In this document: in pieces, positions 13,601-28,100 of the stretch | Numbering within the stretch: the stretch's first letter is position 1 | Layout of the letters: the number at the start of each line of letters is the position of its first letter | Assembly: GCA_028015205.1 (NCBI GenBank) | Contig: JAPWFG010000025.1 | Location: 682,001-746,000 of the forward strand | DNA: 64,000 bases | DNA from: Mytilisepta virgata | Taxonomy: Eukaryota > Mollusca > Bivalvia > Mytilida > Mytilidae | Reading direction: 5' to 3' | Position numbers and translations under genes: made by a program | Notes under the pieces: model-generated | What the model was told of the DNA's origin: nothing | What the model saw: only the letters and a program-made list of their open reading frames with translations | Databases searched by the model: none

Positions 13601-16600
13601 ATTGCTTTGGTATTAAGTCACCACTCAAACAAAACTAGTAGTAGAATTAAACTACTACTATAAAAAAAAACAAATTTGGCTCGCACGATTTTTACTTCAT
13701 GACCAAATGATTATATGTTTGCATTTTGTTAAATGTAGTATATTGACTTTAAAACTATAAAAAAAAGATATCTTTTGTATGGCATTGCTTACCTTTCCTG
13801 TTATATATTGTGCAGTTTGTTTTGCCATTCCTTAGACGACAGAAGATCGTGCTTAATATTGAACCTGTTTTGTGGCTGGCTCATATAATGAAATAATTGA
13901 ATACTACATCTTAGTACATAGAATGGATTGCGACCTTAACAAAAGTATTAAATATTTTTTTGTCTAATCATCGTATTCAAGTAATTACCTGCAGTGAACA
14001 ATCATAGGCCCTGAGAGATCTGTTCTTCCAACCTTAACCTTTCTATAAAAGTTAACCAATTTAATTTTGTCCGGGACACCATGGTCTGGCCACTGTGTAA
14101 AGTGAAACTGCTTTACAGTTCGTTCTTCTTTTGTCTATAAGTAATAAATAGATAAACATACATGTATAATTAATTAAATGAAAGATATTACTATAGCTTG
14201 TCTTAATTGAACTACAATATCTATAACGTATATAGAATATCATTAATATTATTGTTTCTATTTGTCTTAATGAATTGCTTTTTACATGCGTTTAAGGGTA
14301 AGACATTTCCCACGCATTCACCCTTTCGGTTTGAGAACTGTTTTATTTTTGCATAAAAAATGCAGTTACAAACGACAGTAGCAAAACGGAAGGAGTGCTA
14401 AGCTCAGTGTTTTTTTTAAAAATTTTATAAGGATGATAAGGACAAATATACCTAAGGAGCAAACAAAAAAAAAAAAAAAAAAAAAAAAAAAAACGCAATC
14501 CAATAAACATACAAATTCGGGAAGACAAATGAACAAGCACGACAAATAAACAAATAAACACTGGAAAAAAAAAGAAAAAAAAAACAATGAACAACACGAA
14601 ATCCCTTAAAAACCAGGAGTGAACGCAGGTGCTCCGGAAGAGTAGCAGATCATGCTCTTTATACGCGTCTTGAAGTTCAACAAAGTCAGTCCGGCGGTAG
14701 TCACAGATCGGCGGAGGTACACTGTACATGAAATTCGACGACAGTGGAAACAGGTCCAACATCATCTTAGATATTGGAACACTGTGTCGGTCAATCAATT
14801 GGTGATGAAAAACGTAAAATTTCATAAGTGGTGATATTCTTTTATAAAACCTTGGTTAAGAAGCTTTTGTGACAGCAATCATTCTCTTTGGGTAATTCAC
14901 GCATGTCCTTGAATATCGGATAAGCTGAAAAAATATGCAGGCGATGCTGGTATATTACTGCTCAAGAAGGGAAAGTTAACATAGAAAAATTCAAGTCATC
15001 AGGATTCTGATAAAGTTTTGTCTTCACTCATTGTCTATTTAAAGAAACAGATCCATATTTCAAGAGGACTTTGATGTATCTGTAGTATCCTTAATTGCAA
15101 GTTCATTGGGGTAGATAGGATGTAGAAAGTCTTGGGATTGGTCGTTATTGAACGACAACACGTCATCTATAGATAGGTTGTAGAAAGTCTTCGGATTGGT
15201 CGTTACTGAACGACAACACGTCATCTATATAACGCAAAGTGAAATTAAAGCTAGGTTCTTTTTCAAATAGTAGTTCTTGAATGAATCCGCTTCATATGAG
15301 TACAAAAATAGATCGCCTAGGAGAGGAGCACAGTTGGGTCACATGGGAATGCCGATCGTTTGCTGAAAATTCTACCGCCAAATTCAACAAATTAGTTGTC
15401 TATGAGAAAATCTAATATGCTTATTTCATCTTTAGAATATTTTTTTGTCAGAATCAGAGAGGTTCTTCAGGTAATAAGCCTGGTTTATACCTAAAACTAG
15501 AAATTTATACCTGCGTGTGCCATTTTTCTTGCAAAAATATTGATGCACTAGTTGTTACAATTGATATTTTAATTGAGAATATATGGCAGTGTAGAGTGTA
15601 GAGATGTCGAATGTTTTTCTGATGTTGCATGAAGCCAAAGATATGATTTTATATATTGTAGTAATTTTTTTTTCAGTTTTTAAGAATCCGCATATGATTG
15701 ACCCCACTGGTAGAATATGATGTTTCACAGTAATTCCGAAGGCCCTCGTGTCAATATGAACGTTAAACGTTAAAATCTTTTAAAGAAGTTGCGTAGGGCA
15801 ATTAGCTCATCCAGCAATGTACCTCTGTTTAAACGGATTCTTATGTTGACTTTTTTGACAGGCACAAAAGGGTGTCTTGCTTTTTTCACGATGATTTAAT
15901 ATTTCTTGGGTTAGTGTATTATTCATATCAGACCAACACCTATCAGTTATCATTACTAAACAGTTTTCTTTTCATAGCTCAATTAAGATACTATTCCTGA
16001 ACATTGGAGTATCTCATGGCGCTTTCACCTATAGTGAAAATAATACCTATTACATAATCAGCATTGCAGGATACTTGTGTGTGCAGTTACTATTAGCTAG
16101 AATCGAGGTATTTGTATTGATAGTTGCTGATGTCATAATAACAATCTAAAGATACTAATATTAGATATAGTAAATTTACACTATGCTGTATACGACGCAT
16201 TTCAAGGAGTTACCTCTCATCAGCAGCATTAAAACCGAAACATTTGGAAGACCAAAAACCAAACTTATATTAAACAAGAAGTACTCAACCAAAAATACCG
16301 AAATAGGAAGCCAAATTTCAGCTAAGGAGATCTACCATGTGCAATACAAGGAATGAACCCTTAGTATTTATATAATTTTTGAATTTTGCTAAATACTGGT
16401 AATTTCTGTAACAAATCAAAGAATAATCATGTCAGACAAGTCTGACGACTGTGTTGGTGAATACCCTCGGGGACCTAGGGTCCACCAGCAGAGGCATCAT
16501 CCCAGGAGTTTCAAAATAACAATCCAAAGATACTAATATTAGATATAGTAAATTTACACTATGCTGTATACGACGCATTTCATAAATGATTCAAAATTCA

Positions 16601-19117
16601 GAGAATCAAAGGTATTTTGCGAATTATACCAATCAAGTTATTTTTACCAATAAGTGTACTTAAAAATAATTTGATTCGTTTGTATTTTGTGACTCGCAGT
16701 ATAAATGATTAAATTCACAAATGTTATCTACTTTACAGTCCTGAAATAGTGAGTAGTTTTCCATTTTCTTTCATTGTCACATTTTAAACTGCTACACAAC
16801 ATTTTCTCTTATGGTTTCAAAATGTTGACTCTTTGACGCCATATTGATCAACTGTCTGTGTAATCTAACATGATTTGAAGAACGAGACCACGTCACTAAG
16901 TGTAGTAGCTTCACAACAGAAGGTTTATTGTTAGATTGGCCGACAATTTCTTAATTTTATCAACAACGTTTATTTAAAGAGAACAAATATACCTAAGGAC
17001 TTATCCAAAATTATTAAAGGACCACGCAAGGTTATAAAAACAATGGGGATGGGCAATGACGACAACTGCCCAAGGCGCAACGTTAAATAAAAGGCTCGTA
17101 TGTCTTTATCCACAATAAGCTATAGAAGGGGAGGCATCCCTGTTACTTTACAGATGAGAGCTTCTGTCTCCATTACCGTTGTATTTAACACTTTAATTTC
17201 TCTGTACACATAAATGGCGTGTTCAACTTCTTTTGTCATAGACAAGGTGTAATTTTCCAATGTGAGTCCTTCACTTGTAGACTCTGGCCAATATTGCTCG
17301 CATTTTTTCTACAATAGCCATAACATTATGGTTAGAAAAAATTATAAACATAACATTAAGGATACTTTAGTTTCTTTCCTTTGTATAAATAGTTTGTATT
17401 AGTAATACATATGCACAAGTTACTAATACATATGCACAAGATCTGCATATTTTGTGCATTTAATTGTTTAAAGTAAGTGGAATGGAAAGTCTCCTTTAAC
17501 TTGCAGAATTACACATTTTCTATTATTTATATTAACACTGTTGTTTACATCAAAGCCGATATATGTTGGTTTTCAAATAATTTAGTCTATTTGTGTATAG
17601 AAAATAATTCAAATGTGTTGCATGTTATAGAATTATACCAAATTAGAATATTTCTTACTTACACCTTTCTCTTCTATCAGTCTTGTAACCATAACAATTT
17701 TACCAGCTTTTTCCTGCCATATCATGTGCCAAAAATCCCGTAGTGTATTTCCTTTTGGACCTATTTAACAAAACCATTTTCAGAAAAGAAAAGAACAAAG
17801 TGTGGACAAAATGTATAAGAAAAACAAATTTTGTTAAAATATTGCACAACAAGGAAACATTTGGTTATCTCATAACCAGGAAAGCCTGACAGCGGACCAT
17901 AGTGAGTTGGAGAATGTCGACCTCCCTGTACGTTTTCGCAAAAGAGTTGGCTGAAGTCCGCTACAGAAGGCTAAATCATCCAACCCAACCCAATCCAACC
18001 ACCGTCCTTTAACAGTGGTAGTCACAATTGGTGGCTTTGTTTGTCCTGTCTGATCCCTTTTAAATTGTTTGATCAATTGAACTGGTTTTTGTTCTGAAAA
18101 AGCATGAAATAGCTACGACTAGACGTTAAGAAAACAATCAATCAATCATTTTTTGGTTGTTTACATTAATGTCAACACCAGCTATAAATAAAGCCTTTCC
18201 GTGTAAAAATTATTGGCTATCTAAAAATGAAATATAAATTTGGAGTGTTACATGTTACTATATTTCTACTTTTCATGTTTCTCATTATTAAAAACAGTTA
18301 AAGCAAACATACACATTTAGTTAGTTCTTAGGAAAACAAAACTTTAAATTCATGTTGTGTCTTTTATTTTAAAGCAATACTATAAAAACGAACAATCGCT
18401 GGTAAAAAGACAAACCTTGGGATGCTATGTACGCTTTTTTCGTTTGATAATTCTGAAATAAATACATGTATTAGTTATACATTAACAATGCAATGCCTTG
18501 AAAGAAAACAGCTTATCTTCATCATTGAGTGGTCGCAGAAAAAGGGCTTGTAAGCCACTATTTATCAGCACCGATTGTTTCTATTTTGAATCTTGTACCT
18601 ATTACATTAACTATCTTCCATTTTTAAAGTTTACAAACAGTGTTATTGATATGTTGTAAATTGGTATTTTGTTTTTCACATAACTCGAATAACAAAATTC
18701 TGAGTAGAATTTCCTGCCAATTTCTTTTATCGTCTAATACACTTTTACCAAATTATCTCTCTGATGAAAAATATATATGACAATAAACTATTAATTTTAC
18801 AAATGTGCCAATGGTATCTACAATATAACAAATGTTAGTTTTATACTTACATCTATGTGGCTTGCATTAATATAATCATGAAGAGTGTCTCCCGTTAAGA
18901 TAACTCGTGAATGGTCATCTGTAATAAAATCCGCAGTTATGGCGATTGACACGTATATTCTGTCAACGATTCCGCTTTTACACTCGCTAGAAGTAGACTT
19001 TACTCAAGCCTTACCATGCAATAACAATGAAAGCAGCACGATTGTTAAAATCTACCTTCAATGAAACCGATGATGTATTTTCGCAAACAAACAAACAAAC
19101 AAAAAAAAAAAAAAAAA

Positions 19118-19151
<34 letters not shown>

Positions 19152-22100
19152 GCCATCAAGAAAACAAGTCCACTAATTTTTTACGTTTCATCTTTCCAAA
19201 GAACTTAAAATTAAAAAAGATCTTAATATGGAGACAAACAATACACGGGAAGACGTTTTGTTTTTCACATCAGGACCTTCCACGCTTTAGTGATAGTATA
19301 AAAATGTTGCCTGTGTATCTTAGATTATTTGATACTCCTGCGATTGTGTCTCAAATCATTTATAAAAGACTAAGTGTGGTAAAAATTATTCGTCCACGGT
19401 TTGTCAGAAGAGATTGATGTCAATAACAAATGAAAATTTACAATTCTCGTGATCATTTCAATGTACCAATACAACAAATGATATTCAACTGTCGTAAAAA
19501 ATAACGTTGTTTCACTCATTAGTGACTACAATAAAATCGGCTTAGACCATACAACGGATGCTTACGAGGAGAAGCTATTTACATTCTACAGCATATAAGG
19601 GCATGGCGATTAATGGGATGTTGTATGTCATGTTTTTATCCACAACTTTTAGTTTTCAGTCGGTTATTTATGTTCCTGGTTTTGATTTATCATTTTAGAA
19701 CTGTTTTGAAATATTGAATGTTTTTCGGTTTATTTATAACATATCCAGTAAATACATATGAGTAAAGATATTTTCTAAGTTTTTCAGGAAATTATTTTGA
19801 CCATACGATAAGTAAAGTAGATCAATATTATATTTAATCAATATATGTACTTGAAAACAGTTAGAGCAATTTAGCTGCTTATATGTTAATGTACTGCAGG
19901 TCACTGTGATATCTCTGAAAGACAAACCAACAGAATTTTGAAATTATTTCTACTGTTTTTACTGGGAAACGTACCTTTGCTGGGTATTTATCAGGCTCTA
20001 TTTTCTAATTTACTGTTATTTTTTAACATGTATTGATTTGAATACAGCATGTTGATTGTCTGAAGAGCATAGAGCAACATTGGTTATAATGTATATCCTG
20101 CTTTGGTCTTCAGACATCACCAACGGATTAATCCGCCACTTGGAAATTTAAATAGTCCCATGTCATTATTGATGCTTGAATATAGAAATCATTGTACTTC
20201 TTTTTGAAAATAAAATTATAAGGAATGTATCCAATTTTGGAACAGGTTATTCATAAACCGCTGCGTGAAATGACCCAAACCAGGTTATATAGTACATCAT
20301 GTTCAAAATTGGAAAAAAATCCTTAAATGAACGTTAATTGTTAGTTATATTCACTTACATGGAAATGTAGTTCGAAAGCGGTTCTTCGTCTTGTTTTCCG
20401 TTTTTTTAGCATTATCATGGCCAAATACAAGACCTTTTGGCATTGCCTGATAAAAGAGTAAGAAAAATGATTATATAATAAATGGACTGACTAATATTAC
20501 CAATTTAACGCGAATGGCAACAGGACATTTGGGTAATAAAATTGTTTAATAATGAGATAAGAAAAGAAAAGTAAAAAATCAAAAAATGACCATTGTAATA
20601 CATTTGAAATGTTATACCTCGTATTCTATTTTGAAGCTCTCTGTTTGGTGTTTATCGACTATAGCCTTCAGCAGGTTTTCTACTGGGATTTTGTATTGAT
20701 TAGAATCTTTATTAAGAACAATGTTGTTGTACACACATTCATTGTTGTCTCTTGGCATATCATCCTCGTCCTCACTGTCACTAAGATCAATGGAAAGTGC
20801 AGCCCCACGATTGTAAATGCCTTTACCTTTAAAAGCGTTGATATTAGTTTGAGAAAAATAAAAGTTTTAATCACACTTTCATGAGATTACAAAAACAAGA
20901 GGCTCCCAAGAGCCTGAGTCCCTCACCTGTTATATTTTTTGTACCGGTAGATCTTTCATCAATCATTATTTTTGCTATTTAATGTATACCGTCCCAATTT
21001 TCTCTTAAATAGTGACCTGTGCAACTAAACTATAGAATCCTAAATAGATATGGATGCTAAGGACTTTTTCATCGGTTGCTATGGGATTTTTCAAAGACCT
21101 TGACCCCTGACCGTTCTTTTTGACTTGTACAGGTAAGTTATAAGGTCTTTAACCCAATTATATATGGTTGCTAGGGACTTTTTCATGTGTTGCTAGGGAT
21201 TTTTTCATCAGTTGCTATGGAATTTTTCAATCACCTTGACACTCCATTTTATTTGTACAGCTACCATTTAATTTATTTCACGTAATGCCCTAAACATCTG
21301 TTACGATATCGGACCATTATTTTCTGTTCGCAATAAATAAATAATCTTTCAAGGCCAAAAATCCTATAAGTGGTCAATTTACGATTCGGTCATCTTCACT
21401 TATGTGTAGATCTCACTTTGCTGATCATTTTTTTCTGTTACAGTTTGTCTTTATCTATAATAATATTCAAGGTAATAACTTAAAACTTCAAAATGTCCTT
21501 AAAATTTACAAATCAGGGGGCAATAACCTAAAAATGGGTTGACCGATTTGTCTGAAAATTTCATGACAAGTAGATCTTGACCTAATAAACATTTTTACTA
21601 CGTGTGAGTTTTGCCTTAACTGCTTTAGCTTTCGAGATATGAACCAAAATGTGCATTTTCACCTATATTCTATTTTTAGCCATGGCAGCCATGCTACTCG
21701 ATAGACAAGAAAATAAAGCACAAAACTTATACTAGAGACACGAAGGATATTTCAGTCTAACTTTGTCTGAAATTGAATCTTTAGTTACAGAGGAGAAGAT
21801 TTTTAAAAGTTTACAAAGATGACGAAACAATGTGAAAAACTGTCTTTAAATGGCAAAAACTCCTACAGGGGGTCAATTGAAGATTTTGGTCATGTTGACG
21901 TATTTGTACATCTTACTTTGCTGAATATTTTTGTTGTTTACAGTTTGTCTTCATTTATGATAATATTCAAGATAACCTAAAACTGCAAAATGTCCTTAAA
22001 ATTAACAATTCAGGGGCAATAACCCAACAAAGGGTTGACCGATTCGTCTGAAAATTTCCCAGCAGGTAGATCAAGACCTGATGGACATTTTCACTCCATG

Positions 22101-25100
22101 TCAGTTTTGTTCTAAATGCGTTAGTATTTTAGATATAAGCCAAAAACTGCGGTTTACCTCCTATGTTCTATTTTTAGCCATGGTGGCCATGTTTCTCGAC
22201 GGAAAAAATAAAACAGAAACTTTATTCTAGATACCCTAAATATCATTCAGACTGTAATTGGTGCAGTGGTTTTAGGGAGATCTTTGTAAAAGTTTACGAC
22301 GGCTGGATGACGGACGACGGACGACGGACAGATGAGCTAAAAAAATCAATATATATTTTTCAATAAAAAAAATCTATTAATCTATTTAGCCTTGTTTTTT
22401 TATACAATTTACAACAAACACCAGATGACAAATTTTAGGTTTAATGGTAAATGTAAGCCTTTAAATACAATTGCCTCTTTGTATTAACGTATCGCTGATT
22501 ATTATTCATTATATATATATAAGCAACACGGTCGAATTATTCTATAAAATTTGAGAGAAAAATAATTTCATATTTGGTACTCTATTTAATAACGTTTTCA
22601 TAAAATTTTATTTAATTTGCAAAACAAAGAAATGTAAGAATATTTACTTTTTCGGAGATTTGTGTTTGAACTGTGGGTTTTTGGACCTTTACGATATTTC
22701 AGCACAGATTCTTTTCTTACTCCAACTCGCCGTCTTCTGCGAGAACAGAACGAATACATGTAAAACAAATGACCTGATAATGTTAATAATTCAAACATAA
22801 AATAAGAAGAATATTTGTTGATACATGTAGTGTATATAAATTAAGAATGGAGATCTTTAATTGTCTATAATGTGATGTCCGTAAAACAATAATATTCATA
22901 CAACAGTATAAATCAAAATCAAAATATATTTTTAAATATACAGTAAACCGGGACTAGGAAAATCAGCTCAAGTATTCAAATAAAATCTTAAAAGTTATAT
23001 TTGATAAGATGGGGCTTCCCAGTAATTTGCTTTTCTTTGTATGTCTATTGTATAAAGTTAATGTTTAAATGAGTGATCTTTAACCTACTTTACATAAATC
23101 AATGTGCCTAGTATAATGACAAGTAGCAGAAATAATGAAACTCCAGCTCCTACTCCAATAGCAACATTCGAGTCGGATTCTTCATCTTCTATGTCAACAA
23201 CTACAATGCAAAATATACATTAATATGATATAATAAAGATTAATTATAAATAAAACTGCCAAAATTTGCCAGAGAACGTCAAAAAATTCAAAGTATTTGT
23301 CAAGAAAACACGTCAAAATAAGTGAACAAAACTGTTACACAAATGCTAGTAATAAAAGTAGCACCCATATTATTGTTGATCTTTAAAAAATATGCCACGA
23401 CGGTTAAAATATGTTTAAAATAAATTTATAAACAATTATAAATTAAATGGCGTAAGTCTAAGATTTAAAACATGGTAAAAACATTGAAAAAATACCATAT
23501 CAATCATTTGACATAACCGCTTTGTATACAATGATGTGTGATTATGTATGCTAACGTTTTAAATATAGTTTAACACGCCTTTCAATGTTATGCATTCGGT
23601 ATCCTGTCAGTAAATTTCCAATTCAAACATTTAAAAAATTTATTTCATATAAAAACATCTTCTAATAATTAAACTAATTAAAATATTGAATGCACAACAT
23701 TGTGTCTAACTCAACATTATATTCAAAATTGCGAATGCTGTTTAAAAAAATTATCATGTTACTCTGGTCACATCTTTGCCCCCTTTGCCATCCAAGTTTG
23801 CATGTACGGGTGATATTACAAAAACCTTCAACGTGGTCACAGAGGTCATCAACACACCCATTACATGCGTCAGAACAGTTGTTACCATATGTTCCGGGAC
23901 TACATTCTGAAATCGAGATATTTGATGAAAAATGAAATTCAGTTATATAGAATAGAATGGAAACTGGGAATGTGTCAAAGAAACAACAACCTGACCAAAG
24001 AGCAGAAAACAGCTCAAGGCTACAATGGGTCATCAATGCAGCGAGAAAATCCCAACCCTCCCCTATACATCTAGCCAATGTGTAATAAATAAACACACAG
24101 AGATACACACAGTAAAACTCATTCAAAAGATGTTCGATTCCGATGTTAACAAAAATAACAGAAGAAACTAAGGAAAATTACAATGATCAATATATATTAA
24201 CAAAGGACTACTAGCAGTTATATGTATACATTTATATTGTATTGTTTATTTAACGTGATCATTGCGTAAGATAATTACACAGAGAGATTACATCAGATCC
24301 GTTTATTCAACTTACTAAGTGACGTCGTAGATACGTTACTTAAGTTCATAGATCAAAACGATTATTCGATCTCCTTTTATCTATAATTATTTGCTTATTG
24401 TTTTCCTTTTGGTAATAGCAAATTTTTTCCCAATTATATCAATATCATTTTTAAAAGCTTTGGTCACATGTATAAACGATGAAGGTAAATCCAGGAATGA
24501 GCCTTTTACAAAATGAATAGGGTATCACTTCTTCCTCCAGTGGTCGGTCATTCATTTGGTAACGACATATTTTTAAATGTCTGGGACAGAATATCCACTC
24601 TTGTTGCTGTTCGTTCTGTTGCTTACAATGGTATAATGATAAAAATAATTTGTAGTCAATTAAGTTCATAGAGAAATAAGAGTGAATGAAACTGAGCTGA
24701 ACGTATATTGAGCGACCTTGATTAACTGCAGTGCAACATGTCTTGAATTGATCTTTTCATCTTGGTTTTGTTTGAAATGTGTATCAAATTCCAGTTAACA
24801 AGTTCAAAACACATTGGCTTCCAATCAATCAAGACTCAGGTAAAGACCATCTCATCAAAGTTAAATAAATTATACAATGTTCAACTTCACTGTCCAAAAC
24901 TGTTTATCTATTTTCACCGTTTTTCTAATTACTGCAAGGAAACTTGATTTTATCGTGTTCTCATCTTGTCTTGTTTTGCTTGAACATATTTTATTGCACA
25001 AAACAACATAACTATTAGGGGCATTAGCACGGTCAATCAAGATACACAGGATGGAACGTGCAACGCACACTCGACACGCAAACGATTTATACTGGCCCCT

Positions 25101-28100
25101 CACGAATACTGCCGATTTCTATTCAACACTATGACGAGATAGCATTGAAGCCTTTATGAGAGTGTTCTTCAGAGTGTTTCATTTAGTAGAGCGTCAGTAT
25201 CCGACCTGCAGCCATGAGAGGTTAGGCCAGTTTTACAGTTACAACATGCGGTCACCTTGTTGCTGATATTGTATATAACCTTGTTTTATACACAAGAATG
25301 TCAGGATAGATAAGGGGGAGGGGGGTACCCATAAATCCAACCACTGTTCAGTGTATGTACCAGGTCAAACTACCCAGACTGTCTGTTGTGTCAGTGTTTG
25401 TGTTTTGTGCTGTTTTATTTTTTGTTTGTCGAAGGTCTGTCAGTTGGGTTGCTTTGGTTGCTTGGTATGTCAATGTTGACCTTTCCTGTTATCCATTTTG
25501 CAATCCAAGTATCACTAGTTCAGTTTGTAGTATTTTCAAACATGATCAGAATTAATATTAATTTGACAGTAACAGTGGTCAAACAATTGTTAAATTTTGA
25601 AAACTAAACTACGGAATATCTCCCTTTTGCAAGGCACTGGTCTTACACGGCTTGGGCACATTTTATGCATCATAATTGATATCTAAGAATGTAGTTATCA
25701 AAAGTTCTCTACATCTTAATACTAGTATGTAAATATGAGCACAATAACAGATATACCCTATCAGATTACAGAAGGTGTATACTACCTACTTTTATTGCAT
25801 TTTTCCTCGTACATATATCCCGGCTTACAATGAGTATCATTAATACAAATTCCATCCTGAAAGTGACATATTTCACCAATACAACCGCCACACCTTTGCT
25901 CACAGTTTTCACCAAAATAACTCGTATCGCATTCTACAAAACGTGAAAACTAAAGATGTCAAGCCTATTATAAGAGGACCTCTGAGGTTGGTTGACAACA
26001 AATATATATTCAATCAGTTTCTTAGCTTATACTGTTATCATAAAACACTATAATATAATATAAAAGTTTTTTCTACTACCTTTATGAATATTCTGGGGGT
26101 AATGCAATAACAATATATATTTACGATATTTAATGATCATAAATAAAAAAAAAGTAAAGGATACACACCATGGAAAAAGTTTTGACCTTTACATGAAGAA
26201 ATATTACAATGTAAAGATACTGAGGTACCAGATGCTCAAATTGACAATGAATCCACCATAGTGGCTATCAGATGTGGCACATATACAAGGATAAAAGGAA
26301 AAGGAAAATATTGCGGCATTCCGAACAGATTCAGACCTACAGTACGATTCAATTAAAACATCACTTCAAGTTAACATGAAGTGGTCTCTGGTTCAAAAAC
26401 CAGGACCAAAAACCAGAGCTTAGAACCACCTGTCCTGCGATTGGTCGACTAGAGATTTGAAAGCAGAGAAAAGGACAGGTTCAAATTTCTTGTCTGACCA
26501 GACATAATCTAGGATTAATTGATTTTTCAAATCTCTGATTCTATTTATTCAAATGCGCAATCGCTGTTCTCGAGACAAAACTAGAGATTTGAATAATAAT
26601 CGTCTTTGCTAAATATGCATGCACCGTCCTAAGACGGTCCTAGGATGAAAACCGATTACCCGGGGATAAATAAAATGTTATTATTTTTTTACTATTTTTG
26701 GTTAATCATGTTAAAATGAGTAAATAATATACCGTGCAAAATTATAAAAAATAACTATAAACACTAGGGAGGGTAGATTTTTGTCGTCAAGCAAATACAA
26801 GGATTCTTTTGCCGTTGTAGCAGTATTGGTCTAATTGTGACAATCTTCTCAAAGCTCTGACAGAATTACACGAACTGTGTTCATGCCAGAGAATGTTTTA
26901 ATTTTACTTTTTGTTTTTGTTGTGTTAAAAGCACGATATGACAATCTGACGATTACATTTCCTTGAAGTATTCTTATCCAACATCTTGAGATTATCCAAC
27001 GCATTCAATTTTACAAAATTATCTGTCATTATTTGTAACTAAAGGAATAGACAAAACTGAGTGTGTAATTTTGAAATGAATATCGTTTGAAAAACAAAGT
27101 TTATAGTATCGTTTATATTATTTCATGGAGATGCAGATTTGTACTGGTATCTGTTGAAGCGGTGCATGATTATCATGCCCATGGAACTGAAATAAAAGTT
27201 TATTTAATCAATTCATATGACAGTGTCTACCTGAGAAAAATTATCATCGGTACTTACTTTAAGAGAACTTTGGCTAGTTTTACAGTTAAAACATTCGGTC
27301 AACTTGTTGGTGATCTTGTATATATAACCTTGTTTTATACACAACACCAGAATGTCAGGATAGATAAGGGGGGGGGATACCCATAAATCCAACCACTATT
27401 CAGTGTATGTACCAGGTCAAACTATCCAGATTGTCTGTCGTGTCTATGTTTGTGTTTTGTGCTGTTTTATTTTTTGTTTGTCCAAAGTTCTCTCAATTGG
27501 GTTGCTTTGATTACTTGGTATGTCATTGTTGACCTTTCCTGTTATCCATGTTGCTGTTTATCCAAGTACCACTAGTTCAGTTGATAGTATTTTCATACAA
27601 GCCCAGAATAAATACGTTAATTTGACAGTAACAGTGACTGAACAATTGTTAAATTTTGAAAACTAAGCTAAGGCGTATCATTCTTTCGCAAAGCACTGGT
27701 CTTACACGGCTTGGGCACATTTTATGCATCATAATTGATATCTAAGAATTTAGTTATCAAAAGTTCTCTACATCTCAATACTAATATGTAAATATGAGCA
27801 CAATAACAGATTATACCCTTTCAGATTACAGAAGGTGTATACTACCTACTTTTATTGCATTTTTCCTCGTACATATATCCCGGTTTACAATGAGTATCAT
27901 TAATACAAATTCCATCCTGAAAGTGACATATTTCACCAATACAACCGTCACACTTTTGCTCACAGTTTTCACCAAAATAACTCGTATCGCATTCTACAAA
28001 ACGTGGAAACTAAATATGTCAAGCCTGTTATAAGAGGTTGGTTGACAACAAATATATATTCAATCAGTTTCTTAGTTTATAATGTTATCATAAAACACTA

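Larger units (their letters stand above)
25225..27050. repeat. Segmental duplication, copy 1 (contains EGF exon 10)
   Basis: Matches 27,270-30,300 and 32,190-32,260 nearly base for base after removal of insertions, then jumps to match 33,625-33,925. It keeps the uninterrupted sites GAAATATTACAATG (26,200) and AATGTTATTATT (26,670), where copy 2 carries a Tc1 element and a 1.9 kb repeat. Confidence 0.85.

Noticed and set aside
14343..14825. 160-codon Phe-rich minus-strand frame
   Set aside because: The N-terminal 35 residues are the RT C-terminus; the rest is read-through of the element tail and a poly-A tract.
19061..19417. 118-codon lysine-rich frame
   Set aside because: Created by a poly-A tract; the rest shows no protein-like pattern.
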